Assembly (NCBI GenBank): GCA_023935145.1 | Contig: CM043703.1 | Span: 19,083,227-19,147,226 of the forward strand | Direction: 5' to 3' | Source: Bretschneidera sinensis | Lineage: Eukaryota; Streptophyta; Magnoliopsida; Brassicales; Akaniaceae | Length of the DNA stretch: 64,000 bases | In this document: piece after piece, positions 1 through 11,511 of the stretch | Numbering within the stretch: position 1 is the stretch's first letter | Layout of the letters: each line of letters begins with the position of its first letter | Position numbers and translations under genes: made by a program | The notes under the pieces: generated by a model | Database searches by the model: none | Seen by the model: only the letters and a program-made list of their open reading frames with translations | Told to the model about the DNA's origin: nothing

Positions 1-2714
1 GACAATGGTAGAGGAGAAAGCCATAGGAGAGCACACTCTAAACCAAGGGTTGGAGGAAAGAGGTGCTTCTACTGCAACAAGGAGGGCCATTTCAAGAAAG
101 ATTGCAAGAGGAGGATGTGGGATGAGAGGAGAAGCCATACTAACAATTGAGAGGCTTCGGTTGCCATGGGAGAACAGCAAGGTGATGATGTTCTTGTTGT
201 GTGCTCGGATGCGAGCAGGAGGCAAGGCAGCGGAAAGTAGATTCTTGATTCCGGGTGCACTCATCATATGTGCTCTCACAAAGAATGGTTCAAGAATTTC
301 AAGAAGATCAATGATGGAAGGGTCTTCTTGGGGAATGATAATTCTTGCCATGTGAGAGGGATTGGAGACATCCAATTGAGGATGTTTGATGGAGTTACAA
401 GGCTGCTGGAAAATGTGAGGTATGTTCCAGATTTGAAGAGGAACTTGATCTCATTGGGGCAGCTGGATTCCATGGGCTATACATGCAAGATAGAGGGAGG
501 AAAGATCAAGGTAGCCAAGGGATCTTTGATAGTGATCAAGGCAGCAAGAAATGATGGACTCTATGAGATGATCGGAGACATGGAAATCAAGGATCAAGCA
601 GCAAGCTTGATGGCTGAGATAGATGAGACAGCCCTTCGGCACACTTGCTTGGGACATATGAGCGAAGAGGGCCTGCAAGTTCTCAGAAAGGATGGCCTAC
701 TTGGTGGAGACAAAGTAGAGGAACTTGATTTCTATGAGTGTTGTGTTCTTGAGAAGCAACACCGGGTCAGCTTCAACACCGGAGTGCACAAGGCTAAGGG
801 CATTCTTGACTACATTCATGCGGACCTTTGTGGACCATCTAGGACACCAACACAGGGAGGTAACATTTAATTTCTGTCTTTAATTGATGATTATTCAAGA
901 AAAGTGTGGGTTTATTTTGTGAAAAATAAATCAGATGCATTGAATAAGTTAGTGGTGTGGAAAGGGCTGGTTGAGACTCAAATGGGTAGAGTAGTTAAGG
1001 GGATAAGAACCGATAATGGCTTAGAAATTTTTAACCAAAAACTTGATCAATTCTGTAGGTTAAATGGCATTCTAATACATAGGATGGTTGTGGAAACTCC
1101 TCAGCAAAATGGAGTTGCTGAGTTGATGAATAACTTATGGAAAAAGTTAGGTGCATGCTAATAGGATCCGGGTTACCAAAATATTTTTGGGGAGAAGCTG
1201 TAGCAACAGCTGCATACTTGGTGAATAGATCACCCTCTAGAGCAATAGAGCTCAAGACTCCCATGGAGATGTGGAGTGGAAAACCCCCTGAGTTGGACAA
1301 CCTTAGGACTTTTTGGTGTGCTGCGTATGCATAACAAAAGGATGATAGACTTAGCCTAGGATCTAAAAAATGTGTGTTTCTAGGATATGGGGAAGGGACT
1401 AAGGGATATAGGTTGTGGTCCTTAGAAAAAGAAAGATTAAAACTCATAATAAGTAGGGATGTTAATTTTAATGAATTGTTATTTCCTTACTTGGAGAAAA
1501 CTAACCCTGCAGGGGCTAGTGAGCAAACCAGTTTGGTTCTTGTGGAGCATAGCATCAAGGTAGATTCTGTTCAGGTAGAGCAAAGGAGGCAAGAGGGTTC
1601 GGACCAGGTAGAGCCCTTGGATGATTGCCAAGCTCAAGAAACTCAAGAAGAGGCTAAACAATAAGAGGATGCTGCAGCAAGTCAGAAGGACTTTCAGCTC
1701 ATAAGAGACCGGGAAAGAAGGCTGGTCGGACCACCTTCAAGATGTGGGTTTGCAGATGCTGCAGATGCAGCAGCTCCTTGGAAAAAAAGAGGGATGGCTA
1801 AACCAGAAACTTACACGGATGCCATGGAGTGTAAGGATTCGTCAAAGTGGCAGCTGGTTATGGAGGAAGAAATGGAATCTTTGAGGAAGAACAACTTCTG
1901 GGAATTGGTAAAAATTCCAGGAAATCAGAAAGTTGTGGAATGTAAGTGCACTTACAAGATCAAAGAAGGGTGCCCTCTAAGAGATGAAGTCCGGAACAAG
2001 GCTAGGCTGGTGGCGAATGGGTTCATAAGGAAAGAAGACATAGATTTCACAAGAACTTTCTCACCTGGACACAAGGTGGAGAAGATGGTGAGTATCCTCA
2101 TCTATGTCATTAATGGGCTGTTGGTTTGGAACAGCAGGGAAAGGATGGAAAGGTTTACATCTCAACTTAATGAGGAGTTCAAGAGGAAGGATCTCAGCCT
2201 TGCACAAAAGATCCTTGCGATGAGAATCATCCAAGAAAAGGAGAGAAGCCGGTTGAGGGTTTCTTGGGCAATGGGTGTTCTCAGCAAAATTGTGAGTAAT
2301 CCTGGAAAAGAGCATTGGCATGGAATGAAGTGGTTGCTGAGGAAGAAGGAGGCTCAGTGGCAGCCAATGGTAGAACTCATAACAACCAGGGCAGAATGCA
2401 TAACAGCTATGGAAGCCATAAAGGAGGCTGTGGGGTGCAAAAGGTTATTGGATGAGTGGGAGGTCCTAAAAGAGCAGGTTGTGGTGTATTTGGATAGCCA
2501 AAGTGTGGGGCACTTGTGGAGGAATCCGGTGTTCCATGAGAGGACAAAGCATATGGATGTTCGGTATCATTTTATTTGGGAAAATGTTACGAAAGGATGC
2601 ATCTATGTGGACAAGGTTACCACGGAAGAAAATCCTGCTGACTTGGGTATTAAAGTTCAACCTCTAAGTAAGTTCAATCATTACCTTGAATTACTTAGGA
2701 TTGGAGTTGGTTAA
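1..2714 (+). pseudogene. Broken gag-pol polyprotein of Copia-1
   Basis: One polyprotein readable in frame 1 to about 1130 and then in frame 3 to the stop at 2714. In order: CCHC zinc knuckle at 64-105 (C-x2-C-x4-H-x4-C); protease with DSGC near 250; pre-integrase and integrase core with the HADL Asp (about 820), the RTDNG Asp (about 1010) and the NGVAE Glu (about 1115); and a reduced RT/RNase H block (1794-2714). It is dead: in-frame stops at 148, 238, 868, 1332 and 1662, plus a frameshift near 1130. The TGG-to-TAG stop at 238 and most others look like G:C-to-A:T changes. The RT catalytic core (YVDD box) is missing in the same way as in Copia-2 and Copia-3. Confidence 0.9.
1794..2714 (+). pseudogene. 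Reduced RT/RNase H open block of Copia-1 (306 codons)
   Basis: Longest uninterrupted stretch of this polyprotein. It begins with the N-terminal RT region (the DAMECKDSSKW and EEEM-SL-KNNFWELV segments, then KARLVANGF and FTRTFSP), then jumps to ILIYVINGLLVW, where functional copia RTs carry a YVDD box. It then skips to SNPGKEHW, loses more, and ends with RNase H-like segments (AECITAMEAIKEAVGCK, LDSQSVGHL, ENPADLG). The jumps are in frame and shared with Copia-2 and Copia-3. It cannot encode an active polymerase. Any mobility must have come from enzymes supplied by another element (inference). Confidence 0.85.
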
Positions 2715-2796
2715 TTGGTGACTCAAGATGAGTTTGGATCCCGAAGCTTTCTGCACAATGGTTCAGGTTTTTGAACACTTAGACAAAGGTAGAGAT

Positions 2797-3868
2797 TGTT
2801 GTTATTTGTCTAAGGTTCAAACAGGTCCAACCATGGTTTAAAAATGGTTAAAGTCCAAATCAAAGGTGGATTATCAAAGTTCAGCAAGTTAAAAGACTGC
2901 ACACATGTATGTGCATCAATTTGGAGTAAGGGAAGGCCATGCGCACTAGTGTTCGCACTTCTGCACACAATCAGGGAAGTGTGGCAACACAACAGCAGCA
3001 TTATCAGCACCATGGCGCCCAAAACCAGCACCATGGCATCAATGATGTCCTGAAGGACTGCATCAGCGCCATAGCGCCCAGCACCAGCACCATGGTAGCC
3101 AGAATGGTGTGCTGAAGGACCGAACCAGCGCCATGGCGCCCAAAACCAGCACCGTAGCACCCAGAAGGTGTGCAAAGGTGCTTTGCCCAACACTATGGCG
3201 CCCCCTGTTGAGCACCTAGGCGCCAGGCAAAGGGCTGCACACATGGACAGCCTGTTTTAAGACCCTTTTAAGTGTGTGAATGCAAGGATAAAACACACAG
3301 CACCACTTGGGAAGTGATGAAGGGCTATGATTAAGTGGAGATCATGACAAAAGGGTGGAAATTGATTCACAAGAATGTCCAAGAATTAAGAGGCTATAAA
3401 AGGGGTTCTAAAGGCCTCATTTCTACAATAATATACAACACACATACAAGAGAGATTTGTGACATTGTGAGATCATTGTAAACACTTAGAGAGAATTGTG
3501 TAAGAGTGACAAACACAAGAGGGACTCTTTGTAGTAAGGCTGGGTGTATAAGATAGAGAAGTCTAGAATAGTGAGAGGACATTGTTAGTTCTCATCTTCT
3601 TCCTTCTCTTCTTGTTTCTTCAAGAATTTGGATTCTTAAAGGGGATTGTTGTAACTTTGTAAGAACCATTTTGATAGTACAGAGAGTTCGGAGGAATTCA
3701 CGGGGACATAGGCATATTGCCGAACCTCGACAACAAATTGCTTATCTTCTTTCTTTCTTTTATTTTCTGTTCTTGTGTTCGATTGCTGAAATTATTTCTA
3801 CAATTCATTCAAGACTTGGGTGTTTGGAAGATCACCACCTGGGCATCTTGCTAAGGTGATTTCCAACA
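2797..3868 (+). repeat. 3' LTR of Copia-1
   Basis: 1072 bp, TGTTG...CAACA. It matches, in the other orientation, the LTRs of Copia-2 (7815-8815, 12500-13458) and more distantly those of Copia-3 and Copia-4. The R/U5 part contains the conserved blocks read as GAGTTCGGAGGAA and GAACCTCGACAACAA. It lies directly after a purine-rich tract (about 2783-2796) expected to prime plus-strand synthesis. Confidence 0.92.
2993..3226 (+). repeat. GC-rich CACCATGGCGCC-type degenerate repeats in the Copia-1 LTR
   Basis: Multiple imperfect copies of a CAGCACCATGGCGCCCA-like motif in the U3 part of the LTR, standing out from the AT-rich surroundings. Equivalent blocks lie in the Copia-2 LTRs near 8450-8610 and 13133-13265. 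The shorter LTRs of Copia-3 and Copia-4 lack them, so the block separates two subfamilies. Confidence 0.7.
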
Positions 3869-3957
3869 GATTTGTGTGGATGCATTGTGAAGGCATTCAA
3901 CTTCTGGCTTGAAATTGTAAAATTATTAAACAAATAGCAGACTTGTTTGGCTGTTTC

Positions 3958-6851
3958 TGTAGATCCCTCTTTTTTGTAGAACTTGTGTTATTTTGATATA
4001 CATTATGTTAATATTGAAACTAAATGTTTGTATTATAGTGCCTTGGCCTATTGTTCAAAGAAATGACTATAGGTATATATTTCAAAAGGGTATTTTGATG
4101 GAAATAAAATAAATTTGGTATTGCTTTGCTCAGAAAAAAAAAAAGTGATAAAGGGGGGAAAAAAGAGAGGAAGGGACTCGCAGTTTCTTAAAAGAAAAGG
4201 AGAAGTTCAAAAGGGTAAAAGACCAAGGGGATTATATAAAGCCTAGTCTACATAGAATGCACTAGAAAACTCATTTGGTCTTCTTCATTTGCGGCAGAGG
4301 AGAGGGAGACAAGAGAGAGAGCAAAGTTTTATTAGGCTTTTGGAGGAAAACCCATTTTTTTCATCAAACCAAAACACCATCATGTCAAGTTCTTTTGCCC
4401 CCAAACCTTGACCACCTCCTACTGCCATCTTCCTCAACCGTTCGGCCAAGGAGGTGGGTCTCGACGAGTAGGCCACGGCGACTCCTGTCCTACAAGCGCA
4501 AGACAGAGAAGGAAAGTCTAACTTGTTTCGTGGCTTTTTCTCATGCAGAAATTGAGGTATTTTTGAAAGGTGATCAACTACAAACATAAACTAGACTTCT
4601 TCAAGTTGATGTTTTGCTTTTGTTTAAAGTCATTTGGATTTAATATGATGAAGTTATGAATTTTTTAAATTTGAAGATTTTATGGTGAAATTCAGTTAAA
4701 AGTTTTAATTTGGTTCTTGTATAACATAATCTTGAGCTGCGTATTATTAGAGAATTATGCTTTGGAATGAATGTTTGAAAACATTGTAGGAATTAAAAGA
4801 ACTCTCTCAAGGTGAGAGAGTTTCTTGATTTGGAATTAATGTGCAGAAAATTTTTTTTTTTTTATTCCTGTTAGAATTTTTAGTAACTACTCTAAGTTGA
4901 ATTTTGAAATTAAAGTCTATATAAATTGCTAATTCTATGATATGAAGATGGGTAGATTTGAATGAAATCTTTTAGTTAGAAAAGTTTGAAGTGAGTAATG
5001 GATGCTTTGGTAACAAAATTATAGAAAATGAAGATTTGGAAAATAAAGGAAAAAAGTCGATTTGAGTAATGTTATTACCTAAGAAGTCGAAATTTTCTTC
5101 TCTTTTAAATTGAAATTTTGATTATGTAATTGAAGAGTATCATTTTTTAATATGAATCTCAAATTTGGGTAAGGAAAGAAGTAAAGAATGAAGGAAAAAT
5201 GAAGAAAGGTGATAAAAGAGAAAATGAAACTTTTAGTACTATTTTCTTTTGCTTATATGTGTAACTAAATAAAATGAATGGTTGCTTATTAAGCGTTTAC
5301 TATTTTAAATACTATACTAAATGATATATATATTTGTTTGTATAAATATTTAGGTGTAATTGACAAACATAATAAGGGCAGAGGAATAATCCGAGACTAA
5401 ATTGCGACACATTGAAGGTGAGTTTCATATTACTCTTAGTAAGCATAATGAAATGAATGATCATGAAAGTGTCTTGATAGTTTGATGATAATTTTATTGA
5501 CGCGTATACATAAAGAAATGATAACAGAAACATTACGATATGTTGGAAAATATGTTTTGGATTGAATGATGGTGATATGTTTGATTGTGGATTGTGTGTT
5601 GAGATAATTGTTTCATTACAAGAATATAATTTGTAATAAGATAAAGGAAAGAATGATCTTGGAAAGGATATGATCCCACCTTGTGTAGGTTGTGACCTAG
5701 GTGAAAGGGATCCGAAAATGATAATATCTCACCTAGTGTAGGTTGCGACCTAGGTGGAGGAAATGGATGAATCTCGCCTAGTGTAGGGTGTACCTAGGTG
5801 GAAAAGATGATAATACCTCACCTAGTGTAGGTTGTAACCTAGGTGGAGGAAATGGATAAATCTCGCCTAGTTCAGGTTGTACCTAGGTGGAGAAGATTAT
5901 AATACCTCGTCCAGTGCAGGTTATGGCCTTAGTGGAGGGAATGACTGAATCTCACCTAGCGTAGGTTGTACCTAGGTGGAGAAGATTATGGGACCCCGCC
6001 TAGAGTAAGTTATTACCTAGGTGGTGGGGATTTTATGAAATGAAAATGCTAAATGTACCGGTACATGGGGAGATGTCCCGTCATGATATAAATAAGGTCA
6101 AGAAATGGAGTAAATTTTAATATTTAAATAAATTATCATTTTTAGCATTTGCATTGCATGGTATCTTTATTAGAATGGTAATGTTGAGTTATTAAACATT
6201 AAATGATTGAAGTCTCTAATGATTGGTATATAAGGTTCAACTATGTAATGGAAGTATACTTTGTACCTTTGTAATAAATCTTAGACATGACTTTTATGAA
6301 ATACAAGTGTTAAGTTCTTTGATAATTTATTTTATTCTAAAGAAAGACAAATTTTAGAATTTTTTAAATTACTGTGGATATATTAACCGTTAATCTGAGT
6401 AAAATGATTACTCATTGAGCTCTTTAGCTAATTCTTTACATATATATTACAAAAAAATCCTTTTGAACTTTGGAGATATCAAGTGAACCAGAGATTAAAA
6501 GAAAATTCTCTTAGGTGGATTGCAAGCAGAGTTTGTTAATTTTTTTTTTCAATAATGAATGTACAAGTTATGTTTATATGTCTCCATTTTTGGAATGATG
6601 TATAATTTAGTTTAATTTGGATGTGAAAAATGGAAAAGGTTTCATATTTGTAGACATCTGGTTTTATCCAAGAATACTTTGTATAAACTGTAAGTGAAGC
6701 AATGGTTGTATTTATATGTGTAAAATAAATCATAGAATTTACTAGTAAGATCCAGGTCACGGTTTTCTCCAGTTTTAAGTGCTCAATGTTCGAAGGTAAT
6801 GGTGCCATTACAAACGGACCCATGCGGTTTTTTCGGGACAGGGTCGTTACA
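3958..6851 (+). mobile_element. Solo LTR, copy 1 (2894 bp)
   Basis: Starts TGTAGATC and ends CGTTACA, giving terminal inverted TGTA...TACA. It is bounded by the direct repeat GTTTC at 3953-3957 and 6852-6856. No primer-binding site, polypurine tract or pol sequence follows, so this is a solo LTR or an LTR-like non-autonomous insertion. Features inside: a TATA box (TATATAAA, 4233-4240), a long leader with a splice-acceptor-like TTTTCTCATGCAG near 4545, a hairpin array (5674-6029), palindrome ATGTACCGGTACAT (6053-6066) and a short TA run. Length and the GTCGTTACA end suggest a long-LTR Ty3/gypsy lineage, but without an internal region this is inference. Confidence 0.82.
5674..6029 (+). repeat. 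Array of eight hairpin-forming repeats, about 45-bp period (LTR copy 1)
   Basis: Eight successive units begin near 5676, 5730, 5775, 5819, 5864, 5908, 5953 and 5997. Each has a left arm CACCTAG or CGCCTAG and a right arm CCTAGGTGG around a loop of roughly 10-13 bases containing GTAGGTTGT. The stem sides co-vary only loosely: the sixth unit (CCAG...CCTTAG) is degenerate in all copies. Confidence 0.85.
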
Positions 6852-6856
6852 GTTTC

Positions 6857-7809
6857 ATTTCCATGAATTCTAAAAATTAGCAATGTGTAAGTTTGTACCG
6901 CTAAGGTCCGTACAATTAATTAGACTATCAAAGTAATTATGGATGGTTCAATCTTCTACTAGAGTGGTGGAAGAATCACTAGAACTTTTCCTTAATTTTC
7001 CTACTGATAAAAAATTTAGCATGAAGTGTGGAGCGTCGTTGGATGATTGTTATTCTATAACAAGTGTTCCTCAACAAGAGATCAAGGATGGTGGCTTTGG
7101 CAGGTTCAGATGATATGGCTGCTAATAATGAAGTCATGCGTCATAGAGATTCTCTAATGTAAGCATTCGCCATTTGTAGGAAGGAAAAAGTTAGTTCTAA
7201 CGAAACTTGACAAAAATTTGAATGGTCACTCACGTAAAAGAATGGCGAGAACTTCCAGGAAGGCCTAATATTAGTGAGAGGCACTTGAGGCTTAACGTAC
7301 TACCTCTACTCATAACAAGGAAAAATCTACTAACACTTGGTTAAAGTAGTTAACACTCGATAACATAGAACTTTGCAAATGTGATGCGTGCTTTTTGTTT
7401 TTAATTTTTTAGTTTTGGTTCGTCACACTGGTTTTTATTCCCTTTATTATCAATACGACGCTTGTCCTTCAATATATATATTTACTTATAATTACATAAT
7501 TAGTAGAAAAAAGATTTTGAATTTTTTTTGTTTAATTCTCTTTAGTCTGATGTAATTCATTTAATATCTTGTACTTGACCAATGTTAGTTTGACAAGCAA
7601 TTCATTCTTCATTTTTTTTTAAATATCGTTAATTTGGACTTCTAGTTGGGTTTTCTCGAATTTCATTAAAGGTTGGGTTTGGCTGCTCAAAATTTCAAAG
7701 TTGTTTGGGGTAGGGTTATTTCAGGTTTTAGGTAAGAGCCATATCAAATTTTGAGTGACTCGAGTAGTGTTCAAATTCAATAATATTATTTTAATTTATT
7801 TTTTTAGCT
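6857..7809 (+). other. AT-rich inter-unit spacer (unit 1)
   Basis: About 950 bp downstream of the solo LTR. I see no intact gene. A short coding-like stretch starts at 6943 (about 50 codons, ending just after GGFGRFR) and recurs in all units, but with a stop in unit 2. The rest is low-complexity AT sequence with a TA run near 7473. Confidence 0.6.
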
Positions 7810-7814
7810 TACCT

Positions 7815-8815
7815 TGTTGGAAATCACCTTAGCAAGATGCCCAGGTGGTGATCTTCCAAACACCCAAGTCTTGATTGACTTGTAGAAATAATTTCAGCAA
7901 TCGAACACAAGAACAGAAAATCAAAGAAAGAAAGAAGACAAGAAATTTGTTGTCGAGGTTCGGCAATGTGCCTACATCCCCGTGAGTTCCTCCGAACTCT
8001 CTGCACTATCTCAATGGTTCTTACAAAGTTACAGCAATCCTCTTCAAGAATCCAAGTTCTTGAAGAAACCAAGAAGAGAAGAAAGAAGATTAAAATGCTC
8101 TCTCTCTATACTACTCTATTTTCTTTACAACCAGCCTCACTACAAAGAGTCCCTCTTGTGTTTATGTCTCTCACACAATTCTCTCTTGTATTTGCAATTG
8201 ATCTCACAATGTCACAAATCTCTCTTGTTTGTGTGTTGTATATTATTGTAGAAATGAGGCCTTTAGAACCCCTTTTATAGCCTCTAAATTCTTGGACATT
8301 CTTGAGATTCATTGTTGACCCTTTGATCTTGTTCTCCCTTAGATCTTAGCCCTTAATCATCTCCAAGTGAAGCTGTGCATTTTATCCTTGCACTCACACA
8401 CTTAAAAGGGTCTTAAAACAGGCTGTCCATGTGTGCAGCCCTTTGCCTGGCGCCTAGGCGCTTAACAGGGGGCGCCATGGTGCTGGGCAGAGCACCTTTG
8501 CACACCTTCTGGGCACCATGGTGCTGAATCTGGGTGCCATGGCACTGATCCAGTCCTTCAGCACACCATTCTGGATGCCATGGTGCTAGTTTTGGGCGCC
8601 ATGGTGCTGATGATGCTGCTATTGTGCGCACACTTCCCTGATTGTGTGCAGAAGTGCGCATACTAGTGCGCATGGCCTTCCCTTGCTCTAAATTGATGCA
8701 CACACATGTTTGCAGTCTCCTAACTTGCTTAACTTTGAAAATCCACCTTTGGTTTGGACTTTGACCATTTTTAAGCCATGGTTGGAGCTGTTTGAAACTT
8801 AGACAAATAACAACA
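7815..8815 (-). repeat. 3' LTR of Copia-2
   Basis: 1001 bp, preceded on the minus strand by the purine-rich tract AAAGGTAGAGAT (about 8816-8830). Pairs with 12500-13458. The two LTRs differ by scattered substitutions and small indels in the GC-rich block, so the insertion is not very recent. Confidence 0.92.
8450..8610 (-). repeat. GC-rich CACCATGGCGCC-type repeats in the Copia-2 3' LTR
   Basis: Degenerate repeats of the motif seen at 2993-3226, here in reverse orientation. It is one of the places where the two LTRs of this element differ in length. Confidence 0.65.
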
Positions 8816-8898
8816 ATCTCTACCTTTGTCTAAGTGTTCAAAAAACCTAAACCATTGTGCAGAAAGCTTCGAGATCCAAACTCATCTTGAGTCACCAA

Positions 8899-9996
8899 TT
8901 AACCAACACCAATCCTAAGTAATTCAAGGCAATGATTGAACTTACTTAGAGGTAGAACTTTAGTACCTAAATCTGCAGGACTTTCTTCCATGGTCTTCTT
9001 GTCAACATGAATGCATTCTTTCGTATCATTTTCCGGAATGTAATGATACCGAACATCCATATACTTGGTCCCCTCATGGAACACCGGATTCTTCCATAAG
9101 TACCCCACACTTTGGCTATCCAAAGACACCACAACCTGCTCTTTTAGGACCTCCCACTCGTCCAACAACCCTTTGCACCCCACAGCCTCCTTTATGGCTT
9201 CCATAGCTGCTATGCATTGTGCCCCGGTTGTTATCAGTGCTACCATTGGCTGCCACTGAGCCTCCTTGTTCCTTAGCAACCACTTCATCCCAAGCCAATG
9301 CTCTTTTCTGGGATTACTCACAATTTTGCTGAGAACACCCATTGCCCAAGAAACCCTCAACCGGCTTCTCTTCTTTTCTTGGATGATTCTCATCCCAAGG
9401 ATCTTTTGTGCAAGGCTAAGATCCTTCCTCTCGAACTCCTCACTAAGTTGAGATGTAAACCTTTCCATCCTCTCCCTGCTGTTCCAAACCAACAGCCCAT
9501 TAATGACATAGATGAGGATACTCACCATTTTCTCCACCTTGTGTCTAGGTGAGAAAGTTCTTGTGAAATCTATGTCTTCTTTCCTTGTGAACCCATTCGC
9601 CACCAGCCTAGCCTTGTTTCGGACTTCATATCTTGGAGGGCACCCTTCTTTGATCTTGTAAGTGCACTTATATTCCATAACTTTCTGATTTCCTGGAATT
9701 TTTACCAATTCCCAGAAGTTGTTCTTCCTCAAAGAATCCATTTCTTCCTCCATAGCCAGCTGCCACTTTGACGAATCCTTACACTCCATAGCATCCGTGT
9801 AAGTTTCTGGTTCAGCTATCCCTCCTTCTTTCCAAGGAGCTGCTGCATCCGCAGCATCTGCAAACCCACATCTTGAAGGTGGTCCGACCAGCCTTCTTTC
9901 CAGATCTCTTATGAGCTGAAAGTCCTGCTGACTTGCTGCAGCATCCTCTTCTTGTTCAGCCTCTTCTTGAGTTTCTTGAGCTTGGCAATCATCCAA
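8899..9996 (-). pseudogene. Reduced RT/RNase H block of Copia-2 (365 codons)
   Basis: Same architecture as 1794-2714, longer at the N-terminus (includes the acidic linker QAQETQEEAEQEEDAAASQQD). Internal jumps at HKVEKM/ILIYVINGLLVW and around WAMGVLSKIVSNPRKEHW are identical in position to those of Copia-1 and Copia-3. The block ends near the 3' LTR with the RNase H tail SPADLGTKV. Confidence 0.85.
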
Positions 9997-11511
9997 GGGC
10001 TCTACCTAGTCCGAACCCTCATGCCTCCTCTGCTCTACCTGAACAGAATCTCCCTTGATGCTATGCTCCACAAGAACCAAACTAGTTTGCTCACTAGCCC
10101 CTGCAGGATTAGTATTCTCCAAGTAGGGAAATAGCAATTTATTAAAAATAACATCCCTACTTATTATGAGTTTAAATCCTTCTTTTTCTAAGGACCACAA
10201 CCTGTACCCCTTAGCCCTTTCCCCATATCCTAGAAACACATATTTTCTAGATCTTGGGCTAAGCTTATCATCTTTTTGGAGTGCATATGCAGCACACCCA
10301 AAAGTCCTAAGGTTGTCCAACTCAGGGGGTTTTCCACTCCACAACTCTTCCGGAGTCTTATGGTATATAATCCTAGAGGGTGATCTATTAATCAAATATG
10401 CAGCTGTAGACACCGCTTCCCCCCAAAAACATTTGGGTAATCCGGATTTATTTAACATGCACCTAACCTTTTCCCTAAGGGTCTTATTCATCCACTCAGC
10501 AACTTCACTTTGCTGAGGGGTTTCCACAACTGTCCTATATCTTAGAATGCCATTTAACCTACAGAATTGATCAAGTTCTTGGTTAAAATTTTTTAAGCCA
10601 TTATCAGTTCTTATCCCCTTAACTACTCTACCCATTTGAGTCTCAACCAGCCCTTTCCACACCACTAACTTATTCAATGCATCTTATTTATTTTTCACCA
10701 AATAAACCCACACTTTTCTTGAATAATCATCAATTAAAGACAGAAAGTAAATGTTACCTCCCTGTGTTGGTGTCCTAGCTAGTCCTCAAAGGTCCGCATG
10801 AATGTAGTCAAGAATGCCCTTAGCCTTGTGCACTCCAGTGTTGAAGCTGACCCGATGTTGCTTCTCAAGAACACAACACTCGCAGAAATCAAGTTCCTCT
10901 ACTTTGTCTCCACCGAGTAGGCCATCCTTGCTGAGAACTTACAGGCCCTCTTCGCTCATATGCCCCAAAGGAGTGTGCCAAAGGGCTGCCTCATCCATTT
11001 CAGCCATCAAGCTTGCTGCTTGATCCTTGATTTTCATGTCTCCGATCATCGCATAGAGTCCATCGTTTCTTGCTACCTTGATCACTACCAAAGATCCCTT
11101 GGCTACCTTGATCTTTCCTCCCTCTATCTTGCATATATAGCCCATGGAATCCAGCTGTCCCAATGAGATCAAGTTTCTCTTCAAATCTGGAACATACCTC
11201 ACATTTTCTAGCAGCCTTGTGACTCCATCAAACATCCTCAATTGGATGTCTCCAATCCTTCTCACATGGCAAGAATTATCATTCCCCAAGAAGACCCTTC
11301 CATCATTGATCTTCTTGAAATTCTTGAACCATTCTTTGTGAGGGCACATATGATGAGTGCACCCAGAATCAAGAATCCACTTTTCGCTGCCTTGCCTCCT
11401 ACTCACATCCGAGCACACAACAAGAACATCATCACCTTGCTGTTCTCCCATGGCAACCAAAGCCTCTCCATTGTTGGTATGGCTTCTCCTCTCATCCCAC
11501 ATCCTCTTCTT

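Larger units (their letters stand above)
1..3868 (+). mobile_element. Copia-1: Ty1/copia (Tork/TNT1-like) element, 5' end outside the window
   Basis: Seen: the window opens inside gag. The order is gag zinc knuckle, protease, integrase, reduced RT/RNase H, polypurine-like tract (about 2783-2796), then a 3' LTR that starts TGTTG at 2797 and ends CAACA at 3868. The sequence resumes as array unit with GATTT, matching the uninterrupted site in other units (compare 15370-15390), so the element sits in the spacer just before the solo LTR. Known: the order PR-INT-RT-RH defines Ty1/copia, and the domain sequences are closest to the TNT 1-94 type of polyprotein. The left LTR and target duplication lie before base 1 and cannot be checked. 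Confidence 0.93.
3869..7814 (+). repeat. Array unit 1 (partial: end of spacer, solo LTR, downstream spacer)
   Basis: Matches the distal two-thirds of the complete units (compare 15374-19350). The gene-bearing part is absent because Copia-1 bounds the fragment on the left. Copia-2 interrupts it on the right at TACCT (7810-7814), which reads TATCT in uninterrupted units. Confidence 0.92.

Noticed and set aside
4275..4589. A 104-codon plus-strand frame and an overlapping 100-codon minus-strand frame recurring in each solo LTR leader.
   Set aside because: They lie in the leader just downstream of the LTR TATA box, overlap each other on opposite strands, and are conserved only because the LTR was duplicated. 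No domain or signal is recognisable, and copy 2 differs by frameshift.
5674..6029. CRISPR-like appearance of regularly spaced repeats.
   Set aside because: The genome is a plant, the units are tandem degenerate hairpins with near-identical spacers, and there are no cas genes.
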